From positions 62,001-126,000 of the forward strand of contig JAPYOS010000005.1 of NCBI GenBank assembly GCA_029938085.1: a stretch of DNA of 64,000 nucleotides, in the 5' to 3' direction. Each line of letters begins with the position of its first letter. The stretch's first letter is position 1. A model generated the notes under the pieces. The model worked only from the letters and a program-made list of their open reading frames with translations, was not told the origin of the DNA and ran no database searches. Origin of the DNA: Oceanospirillaceae bacterium. GTDB lineage: Bacteria; Pseudomonadota; Gammaproteobacteria; Pseudomonadales; Balneatricaceae. The translations under genes and the position numbers were made by a program. Below are positions 28,774 to 39,888 of this stretch, in pieces.

Positions 28774-30210
28774 TTAGCCTTCTCCGTGCTGCATTTTGTC
28801 CAACAAAGCGCGGGATATCTGGCCTATATCGCCAGCACCCTGAGTAAGCAATAAGTCATCGGCCAACAACAAACCGTCGAGCACCGGTGCAATGGCAGCG
28901 CCTCGCTCCACAAAGATCGGGTCGACCTGACCACGAGAGCGAATACTGCGGCACAAACTACGTCCGTCTGCACCCGTAATAGGCTCCTCCCCTGCAGGGT
29001 AAATATCCAGCAAGATGAGTACATCAACGCGCGACAACACTTCGACAAAGTCTTCGTACAAATCCCGCGTACGTGAGTAACGATGGGGCTGGTAAACCAT
29101 GACTAAACGACGGTCGGGCCAACCTGCCCTAATGGCGTCGATAGTTGCCGCTACCTCTCGTGGGTGATGGCCATAATCATCCACCAAGGTGGCACTGCCC
29201 TTTGCTGCAGGGTAATCTCCCAACACTTGAAAACGCCGACCTACACCTGCAAATTCATTCAATCCAGTCACAATATGGGCATCTTCCACATCCAAGTCTG
29301 TGGCAACTGCGATCGCTGCAAGAGCATTTTGCACGTTATGTTTGCCGGGCATATTAAGCGCGATATCCAAATCTTGATGCCCTTGTCTGACCACGGTAAA
29401 CGACGTCACCATGCCTTGCTGCTTTAAATTAATGGCTTTTATATCCGCGTTGTCATCAAAGCCATAGGTCATTAGGGGTCGACTCACCTGTGGCAATATT
29501 TCCCACACCACTGGATCATCTACGCAAACAATGGCTAAGCCGTAGAAGGGTAGGTTATGCAAAAACTCAACAAAGGTTTTTTTCAGGCGGTTAAAGTCAC
29601 CTTCATAGGTGGACATATGGTCCGCATCAATATTGGTGACAATCGATGTGAGCGGCTGCAAATGCAAAAATGACGCGTCACTTTCATCGGCTTCGGCCAC
29701 CAAATAGGTGCTCGCACCTAACTTGGCATTAGTACCCGCACTGGTTAACTTACCACCAATAACGAAGGTTGGATCCAAGCCACCGGCCGCCAAAATGGAG
29801 GCCACTAGTGACGTGGTTGTGGTTTTACCATGGGTACCTGCAACCGCAATGCCGTGGCGATAGCGCATCAATTCGGCCAGCATCTCGGCACGCTGCACCA
29901 CTGGGATGCGGTGCGCTCTTGCGGCCATTAATTCTGGGTTGGTTTCAGTTACGGCAGTAGACACTACAACCACATGAGCGCCACGTACGTTGGACTCTTG
30001 GTGGCCGATAAAAATATTCGCTCCTTGGCCGGCTAACCGCTCGGTAACGGGGCTCAGCTTTAGATCTGAACCACTAATTTGGTACCCTTGGTTGAGCAGC
30101 ACTTCAGCAATTCCACACATGCCAACACCACCAATGCCGACAAAATGGATGCGCTTAATACGGCGCATTTCAGGAATGTTGTACTGATGAGGTGGGGTTA
30201 TTTTAACCAC
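28774..30210 (-). CDS. murC: UDP-N-acetylmuramate--L-alanine ligase
   Basis: MurC adds L-alanine to UDP-MurNAc. I choose the GTG at 30210 because GGAGA lies 7 bases upstream and the resulting start ([20 protein letters not shown]) aligns with other MurC proteins; this gives 478 residues. The track start at 30264 lies deep in murG. The GTG overlaps the last codons of murG, so the two are translationally coupled. [16 protein letters not shown] binds the nucleotide sugar, [11 protein letters not shown] is the P-loop, and [13 protein letters not shown] is the Mur ligase C-terminal motif. Confidence 0.96.
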   Translation of the reverse strand: MVKITPPHQYNIPEMRRIKRIHFVGIGGVGMCGIAEVLLNQGYQISGSDLKLSPVTERLAGQGANIFIGHQESNVRGAHVVVVSTAVTETNPELMAARAHRIPVVQRAEMLAELMRYRHGIAVAGTHGKTTTTSLVASILAAGGLDPTFVIGGKLTSAGTNAKLGASTYLVAEADESDASFLHLQPLTSIVTNIDADHMSTYEGDFNRLKKTFVEFLHNLPFYGLAIVCVDDPVVWEILPQVSRPLMTYGFDDNADIKAINLKQQGMVTSFTVVRQGHQDLDIALNMPGKHNVQNALAAIAVATDLDVEDAHIVTGLNEFAGVGRRFQVLGDYPAAKGSATLVDDYGHHPREVAATIDAIRAGWPDRRLVMVYQPHRYSRTRDLYEDFVEVLSRVDVLILLDIYPAGEEPITGADGRSLCRSIRSRGQVDPIFVERGAAIAPVLDGLLLADDLLLTQGAGDIGQISRALLDKMQHGEG

Positions 30211-31282
30211 GAGCAATCTCCATGCAATGTTGTGCCACTTGCTTTCCAGCGTTAGGCTGAGCACAGGTTAAAGCGGCCTGTGCCATGGTGTTTAATTGGG
30301 CTGTATCAGACTGCAATTGCGCAATCATCTGACTCAAGCTAACAGCCGAAAGTTGCGCTTGTTGCATCACCACCGCCGCCCCCGCCCGTTGTAATATATT
30401 GGCGTTGGCAGTTTGGTGGTCATCTACAGCATGGGGGTAAGGCACTAGTATAGACGCCATGCCTGCACCTGCTAACTCACTTACGGTTAAGGCTCCTGCC
30501 CGGCATATGACCAAGTCTGCCCAAGCATAGGCCTGTGCCATGTCATCAATATAGGCATCTACACGCGCTTCCACTTGAAGGTCATTGTAACCTTGTTGGG
30601 TTGCAGAAACATGTTTAGAGCCTGTTTGATGCCACACCTTTGCTCGGTCAGTCGTTGGCAATAATGCCAGCGCTTGCGGCACTACTTGGTTGAGCGCCAA
30701 CGCCCCTAAACTGCCGCCCACAACCAATATATGCAACCCTTGATGAGAGGTTTTTTCTGCACCGATATCGGACCGTAAGGGGTTGCCCACGGTGGTGGCA
30801 TCGGCGGTAGCGAAGCTGCCCTCAAAGGCCTGTAAGGTACGTGTTGCAATAGGTCGTAGCAAACGATTGGTTAAGCCGGGGATCGCATTTTGCTCATGTA
30901 ACACTAACGGAATACACTTCACCCAACTGGCTAACCCACCAGGTCCTGCAACAAAACCGCCCATACCCAGCACACAGTGGGGCTGGTATTTCCCAAGCAA
31001 TCTAAACGCCTGTACAAACGACTTAACTAATCGCCACGGCGCGGCCAACAAAGACAGCCGGCCCTTGCCACGCAAACCCACAATATCAATACAATGTAAT
31101 GTTAAACCTGCTGCTGGCACCAAACGCGACTCGATGCCGCGGCCGGTGCCTAACCACTCAACCTGCCAGCCTTGTTGTTGCATTATTTCCGCTGTGGCTA
31201 AAGCAGGATACACGTGGCCGCCGGTACCCGCTGCCATGATCAATAATCGCTTACTACCCAGCGTAGTGTTGTTAACGGTCAT
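30203..31282 (-). CDS. murG: Lipid II synthase MurG (N-acetylglucosaminyltransferase)
   Basis: MurG moves GlcNAc from UDP-GlcNAc to lipid I at the inner face of the membrane. From the ATG at 31282 ([27 protein letters not shown]) it has 359 residues; the track's extra 21 residues come from ftsW sequence. Glycine-rich loops [23 protein letters not shown] and [13 protein letters not shown] are present, as is the donor site [16 protein letters not shown]. Its start overlaps the ftsW stop by 11 bp. Confidence 0.96.
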   Translation of the reverse strand: MTVNNTTLGSKRLLIMAAGTGGHVYPALATAEIMQQQGWQVEWLGTGRGIESRLVPAAGLTLHCIDIVGLRGKGRLSLLAAPWRLVKSFVQAFRLLGKYQPHCVLGMGGFVAGPGGLASWVKCIPLVLHEQNAIPGLTNRLLRPIATRTLQAFEGSFATADATTVGNPLRSDIGAEKTSHQGLHILVVGGSLGALALNQVVPQALALLPTTDRAKVWHQTGSKHVSATQQGYNDLQVEARVDAYIDDMAQAYAWADLVICRAGALTVSELAGAGMASILVPYPHAVDDHQTANANILQRAGAAVVMQQAQLSAVSLSQMIAQLQSDTAQLNTMAQAALTCAQPNAGKQVAQHCMEIARG

Positions 31283-32537
31283 TAGGCATTCCTTGGGTGT
31301 GATCCAGCTCATCTTCAAACCAATGTTCGGCGTCTTGAGTACCATTATCTTGTCTGGTTGACGCTTGCAGCTGGTCTACACTAGGTGGGTAAGGCTGTGT
31401 TAGTGCAACGGTGTTTTCCAACGAGATACGTAACAATATGCCCAAACTCGCTGCACAAGCCAACATGCTACTGCCGCCATAACTAACAAAGGGTAAAGTT
31501 AACCCTTTCGTGGGTAACAAACCCAAATTCACACCAATGTTGATCATCGCTTGGGTCGCAATCAGCAGAACTAGCCCATAGGCCAAATAAGCTGAATATT
31601 GATGCCCCAAAGCTTCTGCCTTCTGACCAACCTTTAAACCCCTTACAATCAACAGGCCATACAGAGCCACAACCACCAGCGCACCCAGCGCTCCCCACTC
31701 TTCCGCCAATACAGAATACACAAAATCGGTGTGCGCTTCGGGCAAGTAAAACAATTTTTGCATACTCTGTCCCAAACCTTCGCCAAACCAACCACCCCGA
31801 CCAAAGGCAATTTGCGCCTGAGTCAATTGATACCCACTACCAAATGGGTCGCCCCATGGATCTAAGTAAGTCATTAAGCGTTTAACACGATATTCAGCGG
31901 CGAAAATGGTCATGGTACCTAACGCACCCGCAGCCACAACCACTGCGCCGATGTGAAGTTTGCGCATGCCGCCTAAAAAGAACATACCCAAAACAGCGGC
32001 CATCATCACCACTACGGTGCCAAAATCGGGCTCCAATAAAAACAACACAATAAACAAACCAAGGACCACTAAGGATTTAAGAAAACCCGAAAACTGAGTC
32101 CGCACTTCGTCTTGTCGACGCACCAAGTAACCCGCCATAAAGGTGACCACTGCTAACTTGGCAAATTCCGAAGGCTGCAAACTCAATGGGCCAATAGGAA
32201 TCCACCGTGTGCTGCCGTTAACGCTACGGCCTAGACCTGGGATCAACACAGCAATCAACAACAGCACCGCCAATAACAATAACCACGGACTTTGTTTGTG
32301 CCATACATCAACCGGTATCATCAAACAAACCGTTAAGCTGACCACACCTAATACCATAAACAATAATTGGCGTTTGCTTTGATAAAAGGGGTCGTTGAAT
32401 TTAACCGCTACCACATCCATCGAAGCCGAAGTAATCATCACGTAACCGATCAAGGCCAAGGCAATGGCGGGCAACAACAGGGCTAAATCTAAACGGTGGC
32501 CGGTTATATGTTGCCATTGTTGTGCCATAATACTCAT
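31272..32537 (-). CDS. ftsW: Septal peptidoglycan glycosyltransferase FtsW
   Basis: FtsW is a SEDS-family polymerase that works with FtsI at the division site. About ten membrane segments are visible, with SEDS motifs KRQLLFMVLG, RSVNGSTRWIPIGPLSLQPSEFAKLAVV and LPTKGLTLPFVSYGGSSM. I choose the ATG at 32537, whose A is shared with the murD stop (TGATG), giving 421 residues; a GTG one codon earlier is also possible. The C-terminal tail after about 370 is cytoplasmic and polar. Confidence 0.96.
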   Translation of the reverse strand: MSIMAQQWQHITGHRLDLALLLPAIALALIGYVMITSASMDVVAVKFNDPFYQSKRQLLFMVLGVVSLTVCLMIPVDVWHKQSPWLLLLAVLLLIAVLIPGLGRSVNGSTRWIPIGPLSLQPSEFAKLAVVTFMAGYLVRRQDEVRTQFSGFLKSLVVLGLFIVLFLLEPDFGTVVVMMAAVLGMFFLGGMRKLHIGAVVVAAGALGTMTIFAAEYRVKRLMTYLDPWGDPFGSGYQLTQAQIAFGRGGWFGEGLGQSMQKLFYLPEAHTDFVYSVLAEEWGALGALVVVALYGLLIVRGLKVGQKAEALGHQYSAYLAYGLVLLIATQAMINIGVNLGLLPTKGLTLPFVSYGGSSMLACAASLGILLRISLENTVALTQPYPPSVDQLQASTRQDNGTQDAEHWFEDELDHTQGMPNDR

Positions 32538-33889
32538 CACAAGGCCTGCACTAATTGGGTAAAGTCATCGCCTCTGGCCTCAAAACCAGAATAAGCATCA
32601 AAACTTGCACACGCCGGCGATAACAATACTAAGTCGCCCGCTATGGCATGGGTCTGTGCCAAAGCTACAGCCTGCGCCATGTCGTCGACTATAAAATTGG
32701 GAACCTGCTGGCCTAGGGTTTCAGCTATCAAACCACCATCTTGTCCCATTAAGATCACTTCACGCGCGCATTGCACTAACGGCGCAACTAAATCAGAAAA
32801 ATCTGCGCCTTTGCCAACACCGCCAGCAATTAAAATAATTTTTCCATCAATGGTGCCTGCCAAGCCATCCAAAGCGGCTACGGTAGCGCCCACATTAGTG
32901 CCTTTTGAATCGTTGACATAACCCACCTGCCCCCGCTCCGCGACTCGTTCACACCGGTGACGCAGCCCGGTAAATAGGCGCAGCGTAGCCAACATTGAGG
33001 CCATTGGAAGATCGACAGCCTGGCCTAATGCCAAGGCAGCTAGCGCATTGGCCACATTATGACGGCCAACCATAGCCATCTCCGCCACCGGTAATAAGGT
33101 CTTCAGACCTTGGCACAACCATGCTTCCCCGTGATGTTGGCGCAACCCAAACTGGCCTACATCAGGGTCGTTTAAACTAAACCGAGTTTGTTTCACCGTA
33201 TCGGCGACCAACGGGTTAGTAAGGGCATCGTCTGCGTTAACCACGGCAGATTTGCAGGCTTGAAATACACGATGTTTGGCCTGATGGTAGGCCATAAGAT
33301 TGGGGTATCGATCCATATGGTCGGGGCTGACGTTTAATACACAAGCCACATCGGCACCCAGAGCCGTGGTCGATTCCAACTGAAAACTGGATAACTCCAT
33401 GACGTACAACTCTACTGCGTCATCAAGTAACGATACGGCGGGGTCACCCAAATTGCCACCCACAGCCACGTTGACGTTAGCCTCTGCTGCCATTTGACCC
33501 ACTAAGCTGGTGACCGTGCTCTTAGCATTGGAACCGGTAATCGCCACTATCGGCACACCGGCCTTACGAGCGACTTGGGCAAACACATCAATGTCGCTAC
33601 GTATTGTGACTCCAGCAGCTATCGCAGCACGTAGGGCAGGCTCTTGGCGGGAAACTCCTGGACTGAGTATGATTTCGCTGGCAGCCACACACAATGCCGC
33701 CTCAAACTCACCTAAATGAATTATTATGTTTGGGCATTGTTGTTGCAGCTGGGTCAAATAAGGCGGCGTCTGCCTCGAGTCGGCCACCTGAAAGCGTTGG
33801 CCCTGCTGCGCTAAGTATTGGGCACAGGCGAAGCCGGTTTTCCCTAAACCAATGATTAGGCTAAATCGGTCGCTGGTTATTAATGACAT
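32537..33889 (-). CDS. murD: UDP-N-acetylmuramoyl-L-alanine--D-glutamate ligase
   Basis: MurD (450 residues) adds D-glutamate to the growing precursor. The nucleotide-sugar domain begins with LIIGLGKTGFACAQYL, the P-loop is ITGSNAKSTVTSLVGQMA, and VLNVSPDHMDRY and NDSKGTNVGAT are conserved Mur ligase motifs. The alanine in GSNAKST instead of glycine is, as I recall, also seen in Pseudomonas MurD. It follows mraY after 26 bp. Confidence 0.96.
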   Translation of the reverse strand: MSLITSDRFSLIIGLGKTGFACAQYLAQQGQRFQVADSRQTPPYLTQLQQQCPNIIIHLGEFEAALCVAASEIILSPGVSRQEPALRAAIAAGVTIRSDIDVFAQVARKAGVPIVAITGSNAKSTVTSLVGQMAAEANVNVAVGGNLGDPAVSLLDDAVELYVMELSSFQLESTTALGADVACVLNVSPDHMDRYPNLMAYHQAKHRVFQACKSAVVNADDALTNPLVADTVKQTRFSLNDPDVGQFGLRQHHGEAWLCQGLKTLLPVAEMAMVGRHNVANALAALALGQAVDLPMASMLATLRLFTGLRHRCERVAERGQVGYVNDSKGTNVGATVAALDGLAGTIDGKIILIAGGVGKGADFSDLVAPLVQCAREVILMGQDGGLIAETLGQQVPNFIVDDMAQAVALAQTHAIAGDLVLLSPACASFDAYSGFEARGDDFTQLVQAL

Positions 33890-33915
33890 GGTTGCAGCAT
33901 CTCTTGTACCGTTAC

Positions 33916-34998
33916 TTATCTAAGTTTTAATGTGGCCAGGCCGATCAATACCAACACCACGGTAATGATCCAAAAACGCACAATAATACGCGGTTCGGGC
34001 CAGCCTTTAAGTTCAAAGTGATGGTGGATTGGCGCCATACGAAACACCCGCTTGCCAGTGAGTTTGAAGGATGCCACCTGTACAATCACCGACACGGTTT
34101 CCATGACAAAAACCCCACCCATGATAAACAATACAAATTCTTGCCTAACGATTACAGCCACTACACCTAAGGCAGCACCTAAGGCCAAGGCACCCACATC
34201 GCCCATAAATACTTGTGCAGGGTAGGTGTTAAACCACAAAAACCCCATACCCGCACCAACGATGGCGCCACAAAATACCACCAGCTCACCCGCGCCACTG
34301 ATATAGGGAATATTTAAATAGCCCGAAAACACTGAGTGGCCGGTTAAATAAGCAAATATGGCTAAGGCACCGGCAATCAGCACCGTAGGTAGTATCGCCA
34401 AACCATCCAAACCATCGGTTAAGTTAACCGCATTTGAGGTGCCAACAATGACAAAATAAGTTAACACGATATACAGCAAGCCAATGTTAATGCCTACAGT
34501 TTTAAAGAAGGGCACGATGAGTTCAAGCTCTTGGGGCGACTGAGCGCTGTAATACAAAAACAAAGCAGCGCCTAAGCCACCTACAGATTGCCAAAAATAT
34601 TTCCATCGCGCGATCAAACCACGGGAGTTTTTCTCGACCACTTTGCGGTAATCATCGACCCAACCTACGGCCCCAAATACACCTGTTACAGCAATGGTGA
34701 CCCATATATATCGGTTGGTTAAATCGCCCCACAATAAGGCACTAATCAGAATCGCCACCAGAATCAATGCCCCACCCATGGTTGGCGTACCGGCTTTGGC
34801 AAAATGGCTCTGCGGCCCATCTTCGCGTATTGACTGGCCAATTTGCTTAGCCTTCAAGTGCTCTATCATGTACGGGCCAATCGCCATGGCGATAAAGAGC
34901 GCCGTCAATACGCCCATAATGGCGCGCATCGTAAGGTAATGAAATACGCCAAAGGCGCTATAATACTGGGCTAAATAATCAGCTAACCATAACAACAT
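33916..34998 (-). CDS. mraY: Phospho-MurNAc-pentapeptide translocase MraY
   Basis: MraY (360 residues) transfers phospho-MurNAc-pentapeptide to undecaprenyl phosphate to make lipid I. About ten transmembrane segments are visible, with the catalytic aspartates in GWVDDYRKV near residue 116 and [10 protein letters not shown] near 193, and the loop motif [15 protein letters not shown] near 325. Length equals the E. coli enzyme. It starts 3 bp after the murF stop. Confidence 0.98.
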   Translation of the reverse strand: MLLWLADYLAQYYSAFGVFHYLTMRAIMGVLTALFIAMAIGPYMIEHLKAKQIGQSIREDGPQSHFAKAGTPTMGGALILVAILISALLWGDLTNRYIWVTIAVTGVFGAVGWVDDYRKVVEKNSRGLIARWKYFWQSVGGLGAALFLYYSAQSPQELELIVPFFKTVGINIGLLYIVLTYFVIVGTSNAVNLTDGLDGLAILPTVLIAGALAIFAYLTGHSVFSGYLNIPYISGAGELVVFCGAIVGAGMGFLWFNTYPAQVFMGDVGALALGAALGVVAVIVRQEFVLFIMGGVFVMETVSVIVQVASFKLTGKRVFRMAPIHHHFELKGWPEPRIIVRFWIITVVLVLIGLATLKLR

Positions 34999-35001
34999 AA
35001 G

Positions 35002-36366
35002 TTAGTTACCACCGTTTAATAATTGTTCAACAACCTGCTCCATATGGCTGGATCGAGACCCTTTAACCAAACAGCTCAAGTTAGATTTAGGCAGTTGCGT
35101 AAAGCAACTGGTTAGATTTTCTTTATTTTCACACGCCTTACCAAAACCACGGCTGTGGCTGCGGTAATTTTCTATGGCGTGCTGAGCCAAAGGCCCAAAA
35201 CCATAAAACCATTCGATACCTGCATCAGCCACTTGTTGGCCAATACGTTGGTGCAGTGCCACTTCTTGTTCGCCTAACTCCCCAAGATCTCCGAGCATAA
35301 AACAACGTTCACCTGGCTGTTGCTGCAATACGCTGATGGCGGCTTTGACTGAGCCCGGGTTAGCATTATAGGTATCATCAATAACACAGCGATTATGGCT
35401 CAATTGATGACTCATGAGCCGGCCATGGTAAGGTCTGACTTGTGCCAAGCCCCCTGCAATTTGTGCCAGCGACAAGCCCAAGGCTAATGCAGCAGCGGCG
35501 GCAGCAAGGGCGTTAGCAACATTATGTTGACCTAGCAGGTGTAAATGAATGCGTTGCGACTGCCCCCCCACCTGTAAAACAAACTGACTACCCTTGGCAC
35601 TGAGTTCAATTTGGCTGGCGCTGACACTGGCGTTAGCGTCGGCTAAGCTAAAGCTCCACACTCGCCGATCACCCGCTAATTGCCGCCATTGCTGGAAGTA
35701 GTGATCGTCATAATTCAACACCACTTGACCCGCTTCACCAAGCCCAGAGATAATTTCGCCCTTAGCTGCTGCCACCCCACCAATACCACCAAAACCAGCC
35801 AAATGAGCTTCTTGTGCATTGTTGAGGATGGCCACATGGGCTTGGGCCATGCGGCTGGTGTAAGCTATTTCGCCAAGGTGATTAGCGCCCAGTTCAAGCA
35901 CTCGATAGTCCACATTGTCGTGCATTGCCCACAAACTAAGCGGCACACCAATATCATTATTGAGGTTGCCCTGGGTCACTTCTACCTGCCCTGCCTGTGC
36001 CAACACCTGCTGCAGCATTTCCTTAACCGTGGTTTTACCACTACTACCGGTGACTGCAACAAATTGGCCATCCAAAGACTGGCGTTTAACACTTGCCAAC
36101 TGGGCTAAGGCGATACGTGTATCGGGCACCACCCACTGAGGCAAGTCGGTATCAATTTCCGTACTCACCAAGGCGGCACAAGCCCCCTGACTTTGCGCTT
36201 GAGCAATAAATTCGTGGCCGTCGAAGTTGGGGCCAATTAAGGCAACAAAAAGATCACCCGCTCGTAAACTTCGAGTATCGGTAGACACACGGCTAAACTG
36301 AGCGTCTCCCGTCAAACGACTTGTTGCAACCTGCTTGCTCAGCTTAGACAAGCTAAAAGAAGTCAT
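35002..36366 (-). CDS. murF: UDP-MurNAc-tripeptide--D-alanyl-D-alanine ligase
   Basis: MurF (454 residues) adds D-Ala-D-Ala to the tripeptide precursor. The substrate-binding N-terminus contains SRVSTDTRSLRAGDLFVAL, the P-loop is VTGSSGKTTVKEMLQQ, and VIDDTYNANPGSVKAAI and MLGDLGELGEQE are MurF hallmarks. The ATG overlaps the murE stop by four bases. Confidence 0.97.
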   Translation of the reverse strand: MTSFSLSKLSKQVATSRLTGDAQFSRVSTDTRSLRAGDLFVALIGPNFDGHEFIAQAQSQGACAALVSTEIDTDLPQWVVPDTRIALAQLASVKRQSLDGQFVAVTGSSGKTTVKEMLQQVLAQAGQVEVTQGNLNNDIGVPLSLWAMHDNVDYRVLELGANHLGEIAYTSRMAQAHVAILNNAQEAHLAGFGGIGGVAAAKGEIISGLGEAGQVVLNYDDHYFQQWRQLAGDRRVWSFSLADANASVSASQIELSAKGSQFVLQVGGQSQRIHLHLLGQHNVANALAAAAAALALGLSLAQIAGGLAQVRPYHGRLMSHQLSHNRCVIDDTYNANPGSVKAAISVLQQQPGERCFMLGDLGELGEQEVALHQRIGQQVADAGIEWFYGFGPLAQHAIENYRSHSRGFGKACENKENLTSCFTQLPKSNLSCLVKGSRSSHMEQVVEQLLNGGN

Positions 36367-37883
36367 GAGCCAGCTCCCCGATTAACCGCTTTGAGCACTT
36401 GTTCATGATCACTAAAGTGATGTTTATGACCTTGTATATGTTGATAAGTTTCATGGCCTTTGCCAGCAATTAATACCAAATCATCCACCTCTGCCTGTGC
36501 CATAGCTAAGGCAATCGCTTGGCCTCGGTCAGCTTCTACAACCACTTTGTCCATACGTTTAAAACCACTACAGATATGCGCTAAAATTTGCGTATTGGCC
36601 TCTGTGCGTGGGTTATCATCAGTAACGATCACATGATCCGCCCAGCGTTCAGCGATAGCGGCCATCTTCGGTCGTTTAGACACGTCGCGATCACCGCCAC
36701 AACCAAAAACCACCCATAATTTACCACTAGGCAGGTGTTCCTTAGCTGCCATCAACGCTTGCTCTAAGGCGTCTGGCGTATGCGCGTAGTCCACAATAGC
36801 TCGGGCGACATTGGTGTTGCGGGCCTTGCTGTCAATCAATTGCATGCGGCCACACACCGTAGTTAATCTATTCAATGCACTTAGCGCCGACCCTAGCTCT
36901 ATTTTATGTAACAACAGCACAGCTAAAGTGGCTAACAAATTACTCAGGTTAAAACGGCCGATTAAACCGACCGTTAATGCGCCAGTTCCCACAGGCGTTG
37001 AAATTGTGGCTTCGATGCCCTTACTGTGCTGCACTAACGATAAAACACCTAAGTCAACGTACTCCACATCGCTCACTTGGGCACTGTAGGTATAGGTGGT
37101 AACCGAGGGGGCTACTTCATTGACTAAACCGCGACCAAAATCATCATCAAAATTGATTACCACATGACGTAAACTGGGCCAGTTAAATAACCTTGCCTTG
37201 GCTAACCCGTAGGCTTTCATGCTGCCGTGATAATCTAGGTGGTCTTGGGTTAAATTAGTAAACACCGCGGTTTCAAAACGGCAGCCATTGAGGCGGCCTT
37301 GATCTAAACCATGGGACGACACTTCAATGGCGCACGCATTTGCCCCGGCGTCGGCCATAGCGCCTAAATGGTTTTGCATAGTGACCGCATCAGGCGTGGT
37401 GTTAGGGCCTTGCTGCATGGCTTGTAATAAACCGTAGCCTAGGGTACCCATTACCCCGCAAGTTAACCCCAAATGGGCAATAGATTCGGCAATAAAGTGA
37501 CTACAACTGGTTTTCCCATTGGTACCAGTAATGCCTATTAAGGCCATCTTCTGGCTCGGAAAATCATTCACCTTAGCGGCGATAATACCCTGGCTTGAAG
37601 CCAGGTTCGGTAACCCAATAATGGGCACAGTGAGGTCAGAAGAGTCCAGTAACAACGCCTGTGCGTCATCAATAGCTACCGCCACGGCTCCATTTGCCTG
37701 CGCTTGCTCTATATAGCTGCGCTGCCGCTTTGGCTCCCCTAAACAAGTAATAAACAGGTCGCCCTGTTGCACCTGTCGGCTATCTGATGACACGCCATGC
37801 ACACAAACGTCGGCCCATTGTTGGGCTAGCCCTGGCAGGGGCATCAGTTCATGTAAGCGTTTGGTATCCACATCCAACCTCAC
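36363..37883 (-). CDS. murE: UDP-MurNAc-L-Ala-D-Glu--meso-diaminopimelate ligase
   Basis: MurE (506 residues) adds the third residue of the stem peptide. The P-loop is ITGTNGKTSCSHFIA near residue 117, and VTDDNPRTEAN near 425 carries the DNPR motif characteristic of meso-diaminopimelate-specific enzymes. The start is GTG at 37883 with AAGG six bases upstream, 2 bp after the ftsI stop. Confidence 0.97.
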   Translation of the reverse strand: MRLDVDTKRLHELMPLPGLAQQWADVCVHGVSSDSRQVQQGDLFITCLGEPKRQRSYIEQAQANGAVAVAIDDAQALLLDSSDLTVPIIGLPNLASSQGIIAAKVNDFPSQKMALIGITGTNGKTSCSHFIAESIAHLGLTCGVMGTLGYGLLQAMQQGPNTTPDAVTMQNHLGAMADAGANACAIEVSSHGLDQGRLNGCRFETAVFTNLTQDHLDYHGSMKAYGLAKARLFNWPSLRHVVINFDDDFGRGLVNEVAPSVTTYTYSAQVSDVEYVDLGVLSLVQHSKGIEATISTPVGTGALTVGLIGRFNLSNLLATLAVLLLHKIELGSALSALNRLTTVCGRMQLIDSKARNTNVARAIVDYAHTPDALEQALMAAKEHLPSGKLWVVFGCGGDRDVSKRPKMAAIAERWADHVIVTDDNPRTEANTQILAHICSGFKRMDKVVVEADRGQAIALAMAQAEVDDLVLIAGKGHETYQHIQGHKHHFSDHEQVLKAVNRGAGS

Positions 37884-37885
37884 TG

Positions 37886-39562
37886 TTAACCTTGTAATGG
37901 CATCAGTTTATCTGGTGCCACATTTAGTAGGCGTAAACTTTCCGCCATAATACGAGAAAACACCGGTGCGGCTACTTCGCCGCCGTAATATTGTTCACCC
38001 TTGGGGTCATCCACAATCACCACACACACTAAGCGCGGCTTGGATGCAGGTGCCATGCCCGCAAACACAGCGGCGTAGCGATCATCGTCGTATCCGCCTT
38101 GCTTAGAGATACGGTGTACGGTACCGGTTTTGCCCGCCACTCGGTACGAAGGCACTTGAGCACGAGTGCCTGTACCGCCCGGTTGAGTCACCGTTTCCAA
38201 CATGGCGATCACTTGCTTGGCTACCCGCTCTGGCATCACCCGCTCGGCTTCCAATACAGTCTCTTGCTTTAGCATTGATATGGGCCGCTTTAAGCCATAG
38301 CTGGCAAACACGCTGTAAGCCTGAGCCAATTGCAACGGTGTCACAGCAATGCCATAGCCGTAAGACATGGTGGCTAGATTAATCGGGTTCCATTTGGCAT
38401 AGCTAGGTAGGATACCGGCACTTTCGCCCGGAAACCCCGTACCCGTCGACTGGCCCAAACCAAAACTATAAAAGGTGTCTCTGATGCTATTTTCGGGCAG
38501 CGACAAGGCCAGCTTAGTTACCCCAACGTTACTCGACTTAGTAATGATGCCGGTAATATCCAAAACCCCATAATTTCGATGATCACGAATGGTTTTGCGC
38601 TTCACTTTGATAAAACCTGGACTGGTATCCACTTGTGAATCAGGATCGTATTGACCACTCATGAGCGCGGCTGCAATGGTGACCGGCTTCATGGTGGAAC
38701 CCGGCTCAAACACATCGGTCATGGCACGATTACGCAAACTATCAATGCTCATCACGGCACGGTTATTCGGGTTGTAGGCAGGCTGATTAACCATGGCCAA
38801 TATTTCACCCGTGGCCACATCCAGCACTACAGCCGAACCCGACGCAGCATGGTGCTGCTGCACCACCGCTTTGAGTTCTCGATAAGCGACATATTGCATA
38901 CGCATATCAATACTCAATACCAAATCTTTACCCGGTTGCCCGGCGGCCAACAGCTTGAGGTCTTTTACGGTACGGCCGGTGCGGTCTTTCTGCACCATTT
39001 TTGCACCCGACGTACCCTGCAACCAAGACTCATAACCAAGCTCTAGGCCTTCTTGACCTTGATCATCCACATTATTAAACCCCACCAAATGGGTGGCTAC
39101 TTCTGCGCTTGGATAATAGCGATGGAATTCGCGTCGACCATGAACACCTAACCAACCATGATCTAACAGAGCGTCTGCTTCAGATGGATTTACATGGCGT
39201 TTGAGGTACATAAATTCTTTATTTTCAAGACGCTCTAAACGTCCTAGAAAATCCTCTTCAGGCAAATCTAAGGCCGTGGCAACTTGTTTGGCTTGGTCTA
39301 AATTTTGGCCTAACACTTGTGGGTTGGCCCACAAACTGACTACGGGCGCGCTTACCGCGAGCGGTTCGCCTCGACGATCTAAAATCATGCCTCGGTGGGC
39401 CGGTATGGGCACTTCGCGCACCATACGTGCATCACCTTGACGCAATAAAAAGGAGCGCTCGGTGATATTAAGATGCACTAGCCGCCATACCACACCAGCG
39501 GCGGCAACTAATAAAAATAGCCACACAATACGCATACGCCACGGGTATTGCGTGCTACTCAC
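37886..39562 (-). CDS. ftsI: Septal transpeptidase FtsI (penicillin-binding protein 3)
   Basis: FtsI (558 residues) crosslinks septal peptidoglycan. A single N-terminal membrane anchor (IVWLFLLVAAAGVVWRLVHL) is followed by the class B PBP dimerisation domain (MVREVPIPAHRGMILDRRGEPLA) and a transpeptidase domain with catalytic motifs STMKP near 302, SSN near 354 and KTGTV near 490. The GTG start overlaps ftsL by four bases. The protein is shorter than E. coli FtsI (588), with the C-terminal tail after the catalytic domain reduced. Confidence 0.97.
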   Translation of the reverse strand: MSSTQYPWRMRIVWLFLLVAAAGVVWRLVHLNITERSFLLRQGDARMVREVPIPAHRGMILDRRGEPLAVSAPVVSLWANPQVLGQNLDQAKQVATALDLPEEDFLGRLERLENKEFMYLKRHVNPSEADALLDHGWLGVHGRREFHRYYPSAEVATHLVGFNNVDDQGQEGLELGYESWLQGTSGAKMVQKDRTGRTVKDLKLLAAGQPGKDLVLSIDMRMQYVAYRELKAVVQQHHAASGSAVVLDVATGEILAMVNQPAYNPNNRAVMSIDSLRNRAMTDVFEPGSTMKPVTIAAALMSGQYDPDSQVDTSPGFIKVKRKTIRDHRNYGVLDITGIITKSSNVGVTKLALSLPENSIRDTFYSFGLGQSTGTGFPGESAGILPSYAKWNPINLATMSYGYGIAVTPLQLAQAYSVFASYGLKRPISMLKQETVLEAERVMPERVAKQVIAMLETVTQPGGTGTRAQVPSYRVAGKTGTVHRISKQGGYDDDRYAAVFAGMAPASKPRLVCVVIVDDPKGEQYYGGEVAAPVFSRIMAESLRLLNVAPDKLMPLQG

Positions 39563-39888
39563 GGACGGCCTACCAAAATAATTTTTTGCGCCGCCGGCAC
39601 GGACATTTGTAACTGTTCAACCACCGTGGCTTCAACACGGCTATGAGAACCCCAGGAACTTTGCTCTAACAGCAACTGACCCCATTCCACTTGCATGTCG
39701 TTACGGTCCTTTTCCAGTTGATGCAAGTGGTTGATGTAACCACGCGCCTGAAAGGAGCCGTACACCACGGCTTGTGCCGTGATCACTAACATAGTCAAAA
39801 GCAAAAACCCCAACATCATCGCATACCGTTCAGCTTGTAGACTGGCACGCTTAAACCAAAGGTTAAAGTTTTGACTTAGGTCCTTCAT
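39559..39888 (-). CDS. ftsL: Cell division protein FtsL
   Basis: FtsL (109 residues) is a small bitopic protein with a transmembrane segment ([22 protein letters not shown]) at about 22-43 and a periplasmic coiled coil ([26 protein letters not shown]) that pairs with FtsB and recruits FtsW-FtsI. Sequence identity is low in this family, so the call rests on size, topology and position between rsmH and ftsI, with four-base overlaps on both sides. Confidence 0.93.
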   Translation of the reverse strand: MKDLSQNFNLWFKRASLQAERYAMMLGFLLLTMLVITAQAVVYGSFQARGYINHLHQLEKDRNDMQVEWGQLLLEQSSWGSHSRVEATVVEQLQMSVPAAQKIILVGRP

